A DNA stretch of 64,000 nt from Tsukamurella sp040611135. Its GTDB lineage: Bacteria > Actinomycetota > Actinomycetes > Mycobacteriales > Mycobacteriaceae. Below the pieces are notes generated by a model. It was not told the origin of the DNA. It made no database searches and saw nothing but the letters and a program-made list of their open reading frames with translations. Where the stretch lies: NCBI RefSeq assembly GCF_040611135.1, contig NZ_JBEXNL010000009.1:109249-173248 (forward strand), in the 5' to 3' direction. The position numbers and the translations under genes were made by a program. This document shows, piece by piece, positions 1 through 7,500 of this stretch (position 1 is its first letter; the number at the start of each line of letters is the position of its first letter).

Positions 1-128
1 ACGTCCGCGCCCAGGTCGGCGAGGAGCATCGAGGTGAACGGCGTCGGGCCGACGCCGCCGAGCTCGAGCACGCGCACCCCGACGAGCGGCCCGGAGGCCG
101 GTCGGCGAATGTGGCTCGTATCACTCAT
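1..128 (-). CDS. CaiB/BaiF family CoA-transferase, N-terminal fragment (partial)
   Basis: The gene starts at an ATG at 128 and runs off the left edge, leaving about 42 codons. The visible residues include PLVGVRVLELGGVGP and MLLADLGADV, the usual N-terminus of family III CoA-transferases, especially the alpha-methylacyl-CoA racemase branch (the GPTPFTSMLLADLGA form). Members move CoA between acids or epimerise 2-methylacyl-CoA. It diverges from the alcohol dehydrogenase at 361 across a 232-bp AT-rich promoter region. The branch assignment rests on the N-terminus only. Confidence 0.8.
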   Translation of the reverse strand, partial: MSDTSHIRRPASGPLVGVRVLELGGVGPTPFTSMLLADLGAD

Positions 129-142
129 AGCTCGACTATTAC

Positions 143-274
143 ATACAAAATATTATCTGTAAAGCGAATCCGAACGATTCCGCGGAAATTTTCCGCTGTT
201 TCGATGGAAGGAAATCGACGATTCAAAGAATGGCAACCGATCGAGCCTCTCCAGCTGCAGAATATTTTGTATTC
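143..274. promoter_or_regulatory. AT-rich divergent promoter region with 12-mer inverted repeat pair
   Basis: ATACAAAATATT at 143-154 and its exact reverse complement AATATTTTGTAT at 261-272 frame the space between the CoA-transferase and alcohol dehydrogenase starts. The right copy lies inside a dyad GAATA-N5-TATTC (260-274). Two further dyads lie between them: GAATC-N5-GATTC (166-180) and GCGGAAA-T-TTTCCGC (182-196). Such AT-rich symmetric words are conspicuous in this GC-rich window and suggest regulator sites. Which protein binds is unknown; the LuxR regulator at 5965-6654 is one candidate. Confidence 0.45.
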
Positions 275-290
275 TCGCAATAGCTCGTAG

Positions 291-306
291 GTGAGATCCC
301 TCTCAC
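291..306. promoter_or_regulatory. Inverted repeat GTGAG-N6-CTCAC upstream of alcohol dehydrogenase
   Basis: GTGAG (291-295) and CTCAC (302-306) form a perfect 5-6-5 dyad 54 nt before the ATG at 361. The same dyad, with the same spacer length, lies 53 nt before the aldehyde dehydrogenase start at 45035. The shared form and position suggest one regulator for both genes. Confidence 0.5.
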
Positions 307-360
307 AGCGACCATGGTGAAGCGAGAGTACGCGCTTCCTTCTGAAACGGAGTGGTGAAC

Positions 361-1479
361 ATGTTGACACGCGCGGCGGTCCTCCGCAGCTCGCCCGGCG
401 AACTCGAGATCCTCGACCTCGAGATGGCGCCGATCCAGGCCGGCGAGGTCCGGGTGAAGATGAAGGCCGCGGGCCTCTGCCACTCCGACGACCACTTCAT
501 CGTCGGCGACCAGGTTCCGGGGATCTTCCCGATCGTGGTCGGCCACGAGGGCGCCGGGATCATCGAGGAGGTGGGCCCCGGCGTCCGCGATCTCGCGGTC
601 GGTGACCACGTCGTCTTCTCCTTCCTGCCCGTCTGCGGCCGCTGTAAGTGGTGCGCGCAGGGGATGCAGAACCTGTGCAACCTGGGTGCGCTCCTGGCCA
701 CCGGGTCGCGCTTCGAGGAGCCGGGCACCTACCGGCTGTCCCTCGACGGTGAGCCGGTCGGTGCGCTCGCGAGCCTGGGTACCTTCGCCGAGCGCGTGAC
801 CGTCTCGGCGCTCTCCGCGATCAAGATCGATCCGTCGATCCCGTTCGAGTCGGCGTGCCTCACCGGGTGCGGCGTCGGCACGGGCTGGGGCGCCGCGGTG
901 AACTCCGGCGAGGTGCGGCCGGACGACGTGGTCATCGTGATGGGCGTCGGCGGCATCGGGATCAACGCCGTCCAGGGCGCCGCGCAGGCCGGCGCCCGCG
1001 CGGTCATTGCGGTGGAGCCCGTCGAGTGGAAGCGCGAGTTCGCACTCAAGCTGGGAGCCACGCACGCGTTCGACACCATCGAGGAGGCCGCGGACTTCGG
1101 CCGGTCGATCACCGACGGTCAGGGCGCGGATTCGGCCATCGTCACCATCGGCATCCCGACCGGGCGGGACATCGGTCAGGGCCTGGAGGCCGTCCGCAAG
1201 GGCGGTATCTGCGTGGCCGTCGGCATCGGCGACACCCATGTCAAGGACGGCGACATCGAGCTGCACCACCTGGTGCTCATGCAGAAGCGCCTGCAGGGCT
1301 CCCTGTTCGGGCAGAGCCACCCCACGTCCGACATCCCGGCGCAGCTGGCGATGTACCAGCGGGGCCAGCTCAACCTCGACGACCTCATCACCGCGCGGTA
1401 CCGGCTCGACGACATCAATCAGGGCTTCGCCGACCTCAAGGCGGGCAAGAACATGCGCGGAGTCATCGTCTTCGACTGA
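361..1479 (+). CDS. NDMA-dependent (Rxyl_3153-type) zinc alcohol dehydrogenase
   Basis: A 372-residue medium-chain zinc dehydrogenase that oxidises alcohols to aldehydes. Visible features: catalytic-zinc Cys in GLCHSD (near 40), GHEGAG (61-66), four structural-zinc cysteines in CGRCKWCAQGMQNLC (92-106), CGVGTGWG and the nucleotide-binding GVGGIG. The GHEGAG plus CGVGTGWG combination is typical of the actinobacterial group with tightly bound NAD that is assayed with nitrosodimethylaniline. ATG 361 is preferred over in-frame GTGs at 352 and 355 because AAACGGAG ends 8 nt upstream. The transcript ends at a 20-bp hairpin. A second member of the family lies at 11167. Confidence 0.9.
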   Translation: MLTRAAVLRSSPGELEILDLEMAPIQAGEVRVKMKAAGLCHSDDHFIVGDQVPGIFPIVVGHEGAGIIEEVGPGVRDLAVGDHVVFSFLPVCGRCKWCAQGMQNLCNLGALLATGSRFEEPGTYRLSLDGEPVGALASLGTFAERVTVSALSAIKIDPSIPFESACLTGCGVGTGWGAAVNSGEVRPDDVVIVMGVGGIGINAVQGAAQAGARAVIAVEPVEWKREFALKLGATHAFDTIEEAADFGRSITDGQGADSAIVTIGIPTGRDIGQGLEAVRKGGICVAVGIGDTHVKDGDIELHHLVLMQKRLQGSLFGQSHPTSDIPAQLAMYQRGQLNLDDLITARYRLDDINQGFADLKAGKNMRGVIVFD

Positions 1480-1493
1480 CATCCGCGCCGACG

Positions 1494-1536
1494 CCGAAAG
1501 GGGCGCCCCGCCGATCCGGCGGGGCGCCCCTTTCGG
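1494..1536. terminator. Bidirectional hairpin terminator
   Basis: A perfect 20-bp stem (1494-1513 with 1517-1536) has a 3-nt loop. It lies between the convergent ends of the alcohol dehydrogenase (1479) and the thiolase (1552). There is no T-run, as is common in actinobacteria. Confidence 0.85.
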
Positions 1537-1551
1537 GTGTTCGTCCGGCCG

Positions 1552-2733
1552 TCAGGCCCGGCGGTACATGGTGACGACGCAGGCGCCACCCAGACCGATG
1601 TTGTGCTGCAGCCCGATCCGGGCGTTCTCGACCTGGCGGTCGCCCGCCGTGCCGCGCAGGTGCCACACCAGTTCGGTGCACTGCGCAAGGCCCGTCGCGC
1701 CGAGGGGGTGCCCCTTCGACATCAGGCCGCCGGACGGATTGACCACGTACTTCCCGCCGTAGGTGTTGTCGCCCGCGAGGATGAACTTCTCGGCCTCGCC
1801 CTCGCCGCACAGCCCCAGGCCCTCGTAGCTGATGACCTCGTTGGGCGTGAAGCAGTCGTGCAGCTCCACCACGTCGACGTCCTCCGGTCCGACGCCGGCG
1901 ATCTCGTAGACCTCGGCCGCCGCCCGCTTCGTCATATCGGCACCGACCAGGTTGATCAGGTCGGTCTTGGTCACCTCGGTATCGGTGGTCATCGACTGCC
2001 CGATGATCTCCACGCCGTTCGTGATGCCGTGCTTCTCGGCGAACGCCTTGCTGACGACCACGGCCGCGGCCGCGCCGCAGGTGGGGGGACACGCCATGAA
2101 CCTCGTCATGTAGGGATAGAGCGCCGGGGCCTCCATCACCTGCTCGAGGGTCAGCGGCTTGGTGAACAGCGCGTACGGGTTGTTCGCGGCGTGCGTGCGC
2201 GACTTCACCGCGACCCGGCCGAAGATGTCGGGGTTCGCGCCGTACCGCTCAATGTACTCCCAGCCCGCCGCGCCGAACGCCTGGATGGCGCGCGGGGCGT
2301 CGGTCGGGAGCTCGGGGTGCAGCTCGGCGCGGCGCGCGTGGATCCAGCCGACCGGGGAGGTCCGGTCGGTGAAGGCGCTGCCCAGCGCACCGGGCGTCAT
2401 CTCCTCGAAGCCGAAGGCCAGGGCGCAGTCGACGACCCCCGCCTCCACGGCCTGGCGGGCGAGGAGCAGCGCCGACGACCCCGAGGCGCAGTAGTTGTTC
2501 AGGTTGAACACCGGGATGCCGGTCATGCCGACGTCGTAGACCGCCCGCTGCCCGCAGGTGCTGTCGCCGTAGACATAGCCGGCGAAGGCCTGCTGGACCT
2601 CGTTGTAGGCGATTCCCGCGTCCTGCAGCGCGCCGCGGATCGCGTTCGCCGCCATCACCTCGTACGGGTCGTTGGCCCCGGGCTTGGCGAACTTGACCAT
2701 GTTGACGCCGATGACCTGTGCTTTGTCACTCAT
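1552..2733 (-). CDS. SCP2-type thiolase / lipid-transfer protein (acetyl-CoA acetyltransferase family)
   Basis: A 393-residue thiolase-fold protein, probably cleaving a 3-ketoacyl-CoA at the end of the neighbouring oxidation pathway. Nucleophile Cys82 lies in NYCASGSSA, His292 in HDCF and His342 in SKGHPLGATG, so the catalytic set looks intact. The HDCF motif and length match the actinobacterial SCP2-thiolase (Ltp) group rather than FadA. Some Ltp members are instead retro-aldolases acting with a DUF35 partner; no such partner is beside it. The start is supported by GAAGGAG. It lies 19 nt after the AtuA C-terminal-like gene, as the last gene of the operon. Confidence 0.85.
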   Translation of the reverse strand: MSDKAQVIGVNMVKFAKPGANDPYEVMAANAIRGALQDAGIAYNEVQQAFAGYVYGDSTCGQRAVYDVGMTGIPVFNLNNYCASGSSALLLARQAVEAGVVDCALAFGFEEMTPGALGSAFTDRTSPVGWIHARRAELHPELPTDAPRAIQAFGAAGWEYIERYGANPDIFGRVAVKSRTHAANNPYALFTKPLTLEQVMEAPALYPYMTRFMACPPTCGAAAAVVVSKAFAEKHGITNGVEIIGQSMTTDTEVTKTDLINLVGADMTKRAAAEVYEIAGVGPEDVDVVELHDCFTPNEVISYEGLGLCGEGEAEKFILAGDNTYGGKYVVNPSGGLMSKGHPLGATGLAQCTELVWHLRGTAGDRQVENARIGLQHNIGLGGACVVTMYRRA

Positions 2734-2752
2734 CTGGTTCTCCTTCGATGAT

Positions 2753-3094
2753 TCAGTGCATCAGGGCGAGGTCGGACTCGGCCACGTCGAACTCGACCCG
2801 CAGCAGCGCCTGGCACATCGTCTTGCCGGTGAAGTCGGCGCGCAGGCTCCGCGTCGCGCCGCCGCCGAGGGCGTTGCGCAGCACGAAGTTCATCGCGTGC
2901 AGCGTCGGCACCTCGTAGCGGTCGACCCGGCCCTTGACCATCTCGCCGAAGAACTCCTTGACGGCGTCGGCCGTCAGGTACTCCAGGATCAGCGGGTAGA
3001 ACCGCTCCTCCTTCGCGATCACCGCGATGTTGCAGATGTCGCCCTTGTCGCCGGACCGCGCGTAGGCCAGGTCCTTGAGTTGGATTCGGCTCAT
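2753..3094 (-). CDS. AtuA C-terminal domain-like small protein
   Basis: A 113-residue protein starting IQLKDLAYARSGDKGD, the signature of the small domain that is fused to, or encoded beside, acyclic-terpene-utilisation protein AtuA. Its biochemical role is not established. It follows the AtuA gene by 4 nt with its own GGGAG site, so it is almost surely a subunit or partner of that protein. The domain is a separate polypeptide here rather than a C-terminal extension. Confidence 0.8.
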   Translation of the reverse strand: MSRIQLKDLAYARSGDKGDICNIAVIAKEERFYPLILEYLTADAVKEFFGEMVKGRVDRYEVPTLHAMNFVLRNALGGGATRSLRADFTGKTMCQALLRVEFDVAESDLALMH

Positions 3095-3098
3095 GTCT

Positions 3099-4457
3099 CT
3101 ACAGCTCCCTGGTCTCGACGGTCTGCGAGATCTCCTCGCGCGGAATCAACGTGGGCCACAGGGCCATCACCTCACGCGGCGGCGGGGTGTTCAGCTGTCC
3201 GGTGGATCCGATCGGGCCCGTGCCCATGAGCATCACGCACTCGCGGGCGACCTTGCTCGCCTCGGCGCGCGTGGCGCACTTGGCGGCGACGCGGACGCGG
3301 ACCTCGTTGATGTCCGGGTCCGGTGCGGGCGCGGCCGACCAGTGGCAGGAGTTCACGCCGATCATGTCGAAGCGCAGCTCCTCGGCGTCGAGGTTCACCA
3401 TCTCCAGTCGCTTGCCGATGATCTCGATCGAGCGCTCGGCCTTGGCCACCGCGTCGGGCCAGGTGACGGAGGACTCGGCTTCGCCGATGAATCCGTCCAT
3501 GTAGGCGATGCCGGCCTTGAGGGTGTCGGGGCGGGGCTTGCCCTTGGCGCCCCACACCTTGACGCGGTCCTTGGCGACCTCGTCCATCTCGACGTGGGTG
3601 AAGTCGGTGATCACCTCGGGCATCAGGTAGTTGCCCGGATCGTGCACCTCGTAGAGCAGGTGCTCGGTGAGCGTCACCTGGTTCACGACGCCGCCGGTGC
3701 CGTCGACCTTGGTGATGAACAGCTCGCCGTTCTCGTTGACCTCGGCGATGGGGTAGCCGATGTTCCACGGCTCGGGGACCTCGCGCCACAGGCTCGAGAT
3801 GCCGCCGCTGCAGGCCGCGCCGCACTCGATCAGGTGACCGGCCAGGATGCCGATGGCCAGGCTGTCCCAGTCGTCCCACTTCCAGCCGAACTCATGCACC
3901 AGCGGCGCGAGGATGGCGGCGTCGTCGGTGGCTCGGTCGGAGATGATGATGTCGCACCCGGCCTCGAGCGCCTCGACATAGCCGTAGGCGCCGGAGTAGA
4001 CGTAGGAGCCGACGATCCGGTCCCGCACGCGGCCGAGGTCCGCGTCACCGGTATCGAGGTTCGTGAAGGTCGCGCCCTGGTCGAGGAGCTCCTCGACCTT
4101 GGCCTGGACGTCGTTGGTGGTCACGATGCCGACCTTGAGCTTGGTGATGCCGAGCTCCCGGGCGGTCTCCAGGATCGTGTCCGCGCAGGCCTGCGGGTTC
4201 GCCGCGCCCGCATTGGTCAGGATCTTGATGCCCTTCTCCAGACAGATCGGGAGGACGCCGCGCACCACGGCGCGGATCGAGGGCACGTATCCGCGCGACG
4301 GGTCCTTCTGCTGCATCTTCTGCAGGGTCGGGATGGTGGGCTCACCGAGGAAGTCGTACGCGAGGTACTGCACGTCGCCGTGCTTGGCGATCTCGATGGC
4401 GGGGTCCAGGTTGTCTCCCCAGAATCCGCTACCGGATCCGATTCGGACGGTTTTCAT
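3099..4457 (-). CDS. AtuA family protein (DUF1446, acyclic terpene utilisation)
   Basis: A 452-residue cytoplasmic protein beginning MKTVRIGSGSGFWGDN, with LTNAGAANPQACAD and GCDIIISDRATDDAAILAP, all typical of the DUF1446/AtuA family. AtuA is needed for citronellol/geraniol growth in Pseudomonas, but its reaction is unknown. Here it sits between an aldehyde dehydrogenase (28 nt upstream) and its small partner plus a thiolase. No geranyl-CoA carboxylase is visible in this window, so the classical Atu pathway is not complete here. Its own ribosome site is weak (GAAAGAGA). Confidence 0.85.
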   Translation of the reverse strand: MKTVRIGSGSGFWGDNLDPAIEIAKHGDVQYLAYDFLGEPTIPTLQKMQQKDPSRGYVPSIRAVVRGVLPICLEKGIKILTNAGAANPQACADTILETARELGITKLKVGIVTTNDVQAKVEELLDQGATFTNLDTGDADLGRVRDRIVGSYVYSGAYGYVEALEAGCDIIISDRATDDAAILAPLVHEFGWKWDDWDSLAIGILAGHLIECGAACSGGISSLWREVPEPWNIGYPIAEVNENGELFITKVDGTGGVVNQVTLTEHLLYEVHDPGNYLMPEVITDFTHVEMDEVAKDRVKVWGAKGKPRPDTLKAGIAYMDGFIGEAESSVTWPDAVAKAERSIEIIGKRLEMVNLDAEELRFDMIGVNSCHWSAAPAPDPDINEVRVRVAAKCATRAEASKVARECVMLMGTGPIGSTGQLNTPPPREVMALWPTLIPREEISQTVETREL

Positions 4458-4485
4458 GGCTGTGGATCTCTTTCAGTAGAACTGA

Positions 4486-5916
4486 TCACGAACGGAAGAT
4501 GGTCTTCGTATCGAGGTAGGCGTCCAGCGCGCCCGGGCCGAGCTCTCGCCCGATGCCGCTGGCCTTCACGCCGCCGAACGGGGCGTCCATCGGGAAGGAC
4601 GCGGAGTTCACTCCGACGGTGCCGGACACGACCCGCCGCGCGACCTCCGTGGCTCGGTCCTTGTCGGTGGAGAAGACGCCGCCGCCGAGTCCGTAGTCGG
4701 AGTCGTTGGCGATCGCCACCGCCTCGTCGACGGTGCCGTAGGGGATCACCACGACGACGGGGCCGAAGATCTCCTCGCGGGCGATGCGCATGTCGTTGTT
4801 CACGTCGCGGAAGACCGTCGGCTCGACGTAGTAGCCGCGCTCGAAGCGGGTGTCCCGGCCACCGCCCAGCGCCACGGTGGCGCCCTCGGCCTTGCCGACC
4901 TCGAGGTAGCCGAGCACCTTCTCGAACTGCGCGGCGTTGACGAGCGGGCCGTAGAAGACCGAGGCATCACGGGGATCGCCGATCGGGGAATCGACCATGG
5001 TCTTGGTGATCACGTCGACGACCTCGTCGTAGCGCGACTCGGGGGCGAGCACCCGGGTCAGCGCGCGGCAGGTCTGGCCCGTGTTCGGCGTGCACGCCGA
5101 CCGGACGAAGGGCGCGAACGCGGCGAGGTCCGCGTCGTCGAGCACGATGGCCGCCGACTTGCCGCCCAGCTCCAGGGTGACGCGCTTGAGGTCCGCGCCG
5201 CACTGCGCCGCGATCGCGCGGCCGGCGGCCGTCGATCCGGTGAAGGAGACCTTCCGCACGGCGGGGTGCGCCACCAGGTCGGCGCCGGTCTGGCGGCCGC
5301 CGCTGATCACGTTGACCACGCCGGGCGGGAACCCCGCGGCCTGCGCGGCCTCGGCGAGCACCATCGCGTCGAGGGTCGTCTCGGGCGCCGGCTTGATGAC
5401 CACCGTGCAGCCGGCGGCGAGCGCGGGCCCGATCTTCCAGGCCGTGAGCGGCTGCGGCCCGTTCCACGGGATGATCGCGGCGACCACGCCGACCGGGACG
5501 CGGCTGATGATGACATCGCCGGTCTGGCTGGCGCGTGCCTCCTCGGTCTGGAGGGCGTCAGCCAGGTCCGCGAAGTACCGGTAGTTCTGCACCACCATCG
5601 CCTGCATCGCGGACGCGATCGAGATCGGCGTGCCGTTCTCCTGGACGATCAGGGACGAGATCGTGTCCGCCCGCTCGGCGAAGGCATCGGAGAGCGCGCG
5701 CAGCAGGCGCGCCCGCTCGGACGGGGCCGTCGCGGCCCACCCGGGCCCCGCGGCGTCCGCAGCGCGCACCGCGGCGTCGACGTCCGTCGCGTCACCGTCG
5801 GGAACGGCTCCGAAGACCTCCTCGGTCCTCGGATCCGTGAGCTCGATCCGGCCGGCGGAATGGGCCGGGCGGAACTCGCCCCCGATGTACAGGTGGTCGA
5901 TGTACGTACTGGTCAT
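4486..5916 (-). CDS. NAD(P)-dependent aldehyde dehydrogenase
   Basis: A 476-residue ALDH-superfamily enzyme oxidising an aldehyde to the acid. Visible features: IIPWNGP (148-154), FTGSTAAGR, general base Glu249 in ELGGKS, nucleophile Cys283 in GQTCRA, and EEIFGPV. GAGGAGAGAG precedes the start. It lies 48 nt downstream of the LuxR gene and 28 nt upstream of AtuA, on the same strand. It probably acts after an alcohol dehydrogenase such as that at 361 and before CoA activation. Substrate unknown. Confidence 0.92.
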   Translation of the reverse strand: MTSTYIDHLYIGGEFRPAHSAGRIELTDPRTEEVFGAVPDGDATDVDAAVRAADAAGPGWAATAPSERARLLRALSDAFAERADTISSLIVQENGTPISIASAMQAMVVQNYRYFADLADALQTEEARASQTGDVIISRVPVGVVAAIIPWNGPQPLTAWKIGPALAAGCTVVIKPAPETTLDAMVLAEAAQAAGFPPGVVNVISGGRQTGADLVAHPAVRKVSFTGSTAAGRAIAAQCGADLKRVTLELGGKSAAIVLDDADLAAFAPFVRSACTPNTGQTCRALTRVLAPESRYDEVVDVITKTMVDSPIGDPRDASVFYGPLVNAAQFEKVLGYLEVGKAEGATVALGGGRDTRFERGYYVEPTVFRDVNNDMRIAREEIFGPVVVVIPYGTVDEAVAIANDSDYGLGGGVFSTDKDRATEVARRVVSGTVGVNSASFPMDAPFGGVKASGIGRELGPGALDAYLDTKTIFRS

Positions 5917-5964
5917 AACTCTCTCTCCTCGCTGTCGTTCGGTACAGACTCGGCCCGAGCGGTC

Positions 5965-6654
5965 TCAGATGATCCGGCGCCGGGCGCCGAGGTAGACGGC
6001 TTCCGCCCGGTTGCGCGCGCCGAGCTTGTGCATGACATTGCGGACGTGGAACTTGACGGTTCCCGCCGAGATGAACAGCCGCTGTGCGACCTGTTCGTTG
6101 GACAGGCCGCCGGCCAGGCTGCGCAGCACCTCCGCTTCGCGGTTGGACAAGGTCGCATCGCCGCCACCCGTATCCGCGTCGAGCACGAGCGCCACCTGGT
6201 CGACGATCCCGCGGAAGACCGGCTCGTCTCCGTACCGCCGCGCCCCGTGCGGACCGCACCAGACGCGTCCGAGGTACTCGGCACCGGAGACCACCGGGTA
6301 CCCGAGCTCGGCTCCGCCCCGGATCGCCGTCACGACGGACTGCACCGAGTCGTCGGCGGCCTCGAGCCGGACCGGGCCGGCGGGGCCCAGGACCACGGCG
6401 TCGTGGGCCCCGGCGCCCACCGGGACGATCGCGCACCAGGCGGTGCCCGTGGTCTGCCGCGCGGCGGCGGCCGCCGCCTGCAGCAACTCCGTGGTGTGGC
6501 CGAGCGCCCGGGCGTGCGACACCGCGCACAGGGCCGCAGCGAGGCCGTGGTTCGGCTGTCCGGTCCGGACTGCGGGACGAATGGGCTCGACGCCGACCGG
6601 CCGGCCCGAGACGGCCCGGGCCCGGGCGGGACGGGCGTACGCCTGAACAGTCAT
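5965..6654 (-). CDS. LuxR family transcriptional regulator
   Basis: The C-terminal 60 residues are a canonical LuxR/NarL helix-turn-helix (LSNREAEVLRSLAGG, then FISAGTVKFHVRNVMHKLG). The N-terminal about 150 residues resemble a divergent GAF-like sensor; no receiver Asp pattern is seen. The start is set at ATG 6654 (229 residues), not the longer open frame, because AGGAGAAG lies directly upstream. It heads the ALDH-AtuA-thiolase run and is probably its local activator. The inducer is unknown. Confidence 0.85.
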   Translation of the reverse strand: MTVQAYARPARARAVSGRPVGVEPIRPAVRTGQPNHGLAAALCAVSHARALGHTTELLQAAAAAARQTTGTAWCAIVPVGAGAHDAVVLGPAGPVRLEAADDSVQSVVTAIRGGAELGYPVVSGAEYLGRVWCGPHGARRYGDEPVFRGIVDQVALVLDADTGGGDATLSNREAEVLRSLAGGLSNEQVAQRLFISAGTVKFHVRNVMHKLGARNRAEAVYLGARRRII

Positions 6655-6712
6655 GAATTCTTCTCCTCGCGGCGCCGGCGACCCTGCGATCGGGATCACA
6701 TCCTCCATAAAG

Positions 6713-6775
6713 AATATATCTGATATGCCCCTTCTAGAAGAGGTGGAGCGAGACATTCTTCGAATCGCCGATTCG
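6713..6775 (-). promoter_or_regulatory. AT-rich promoter region of the LuxR gene with dyads
   Basis: Upstream of the LuxR start lie AATATATCTGATA (6713-6725, similar to AATATTATCTGTA at 149-161), the perfect palindrome CTTCTAGAAG (6731-6740) and CGAATC-GCC-GATTCG (6761-6775). The 14-mer ATTCTTCGAATCGC at 6755-6768 recurs at 7412-7425. These are candidate regulator sites; the assignment is inference. Confidence 0.35.
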
Positions 6776-6803
6776 CGGTCGGCGAAGCCCCGCTCACCGC
6801 CGC

Positions 6804-6831
6804 GGGCCGGCGGGAAACATCCCACCGGCCC
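6804..6831 (-). terminator. Hairpin terminator downstream of cupin gene
   Basis: GGGCCGGCGGG (6804-6814) pairs with CCCACCGGCCC (6821-6831), with one mismatch and a 6-nt loop. It begins 25 nt past the cupin stop on the minus strand and separates that gene from the LuxR gene. Confidence 0.6.
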
Positions 6832-6856
6832 GTCGGTTCGCTCGCCTATCCGGATT

Positions 6857-7336
6857 TCACGCCATCGTGGGCGTCAGCTCCGCTCCATCGACCACGACCG
6901 GGGCCGCGCCGACGAGCACGAAGGCGGTGCGACACCATTCGTCGGTCGAGTTGCGCCACCGATGGGCGGTACCGCGCTGCACGATGGCATCGCCCGCGCG
7001 CAAGGTGGCCACCTCGCCGCTGTCGAGGACGGCCTGCAGTTCCCCACTGAGAACAACGCCGTAATCCACTGTGGCCGTTCGATGTTCCGGGAATTCACTG
7101 TTCGGCGCCCAGTCCACGATGTAGAATGCGGCACCACGCTCCGTCGCGAGGGTCTCGATCACGACGGCCCCGTCGCGCGCGTCCAGGTTGTCCGCCGGGT
7201 GCGCGTCGGTCGCCCAGATCCGGTTCGCGAACGCCGACGGCGGAACCTCGAACGCCTCGACCTCTCCGTCGGAGGCGATCACCGATCGCCCTTCGCTGTC
7301 ATGCCCCGTGACCACGCGCCGCGCTACGTGCTTCAT
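6857..7336 (-). CDS. Cupin-domain protein
   Basis: A 159-residue single cupin. The two motifs are visible as PEHRTATVDYGVVLSGELQA and GDAIVQRGTAHRWRN, with metal-ligand candidates in the first (H, E) and second (H). Proteins of this size and form (ending VLVGAAPVVVDG) are small cupins of unknown function often found beside dehydrogenases. Enzyme or binding role cannot be decided. AGCAGGA precedes ATG 7336. It is separated from the LuxR gene by a hairpin. Confidence 0.8.
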   Translation of the reverse strand: MKHVARRVVTGHDSEGRSVIASDGEVEAFEVPPSAFANRIWATDAHPADNLDARDGAVVIETLATERGAAFYIVDWAPNSEFPEHRTATVDYGVVLSGELQAVLDSGEVATLRAGDAIVQRGTAHRWRNSTDEWCRTAFVLVGAAPVVVDGAELTPTMA

Positions 7337-7411
7337 CAGTCCTGCTCCATTCGATCGATCGTTCCTGCCGTTTCGAGGAGTACTGTCCCGACGGACCGGA
7401 TCTCAATTGAA

Positions 7412-7446
7412 ATTCTTCGAATCGCGCCTTCTTAGAATTCGAATCG
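7412..7446. promoter_or_regulatory. AT-rich divergent promoter words (TTCGAATCG repeated)
   Basis: The 164-bp space between the divergent cupin and aldehyde dehydrogenase genes contains TTCGAATCG twice (7416-7424, 7438-7446). It also contains the 14-mer shared with 6755-6768, which hints that both regions are read by the same regulator. Confidence 0.35.
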
Positions 7447-7500
7447 AATCGGTCAGTGCCCACATTGACCCACGCCACACTCGAACCGTAGACCGGAAGG

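Noticed and set aside
125..370. 81-codon minus-strand frame over the leftmost promoter region
   Set aside because: No ribosome site, no homology recognised, and it covers the promoter dyads.
3075..4940. 621-codon plus-strand open frame opposite AtuA
   Set aside because: Its sequence is antisense to well-supported genes and has no recognisable motifs; long antisense frames are expected at this GC content.
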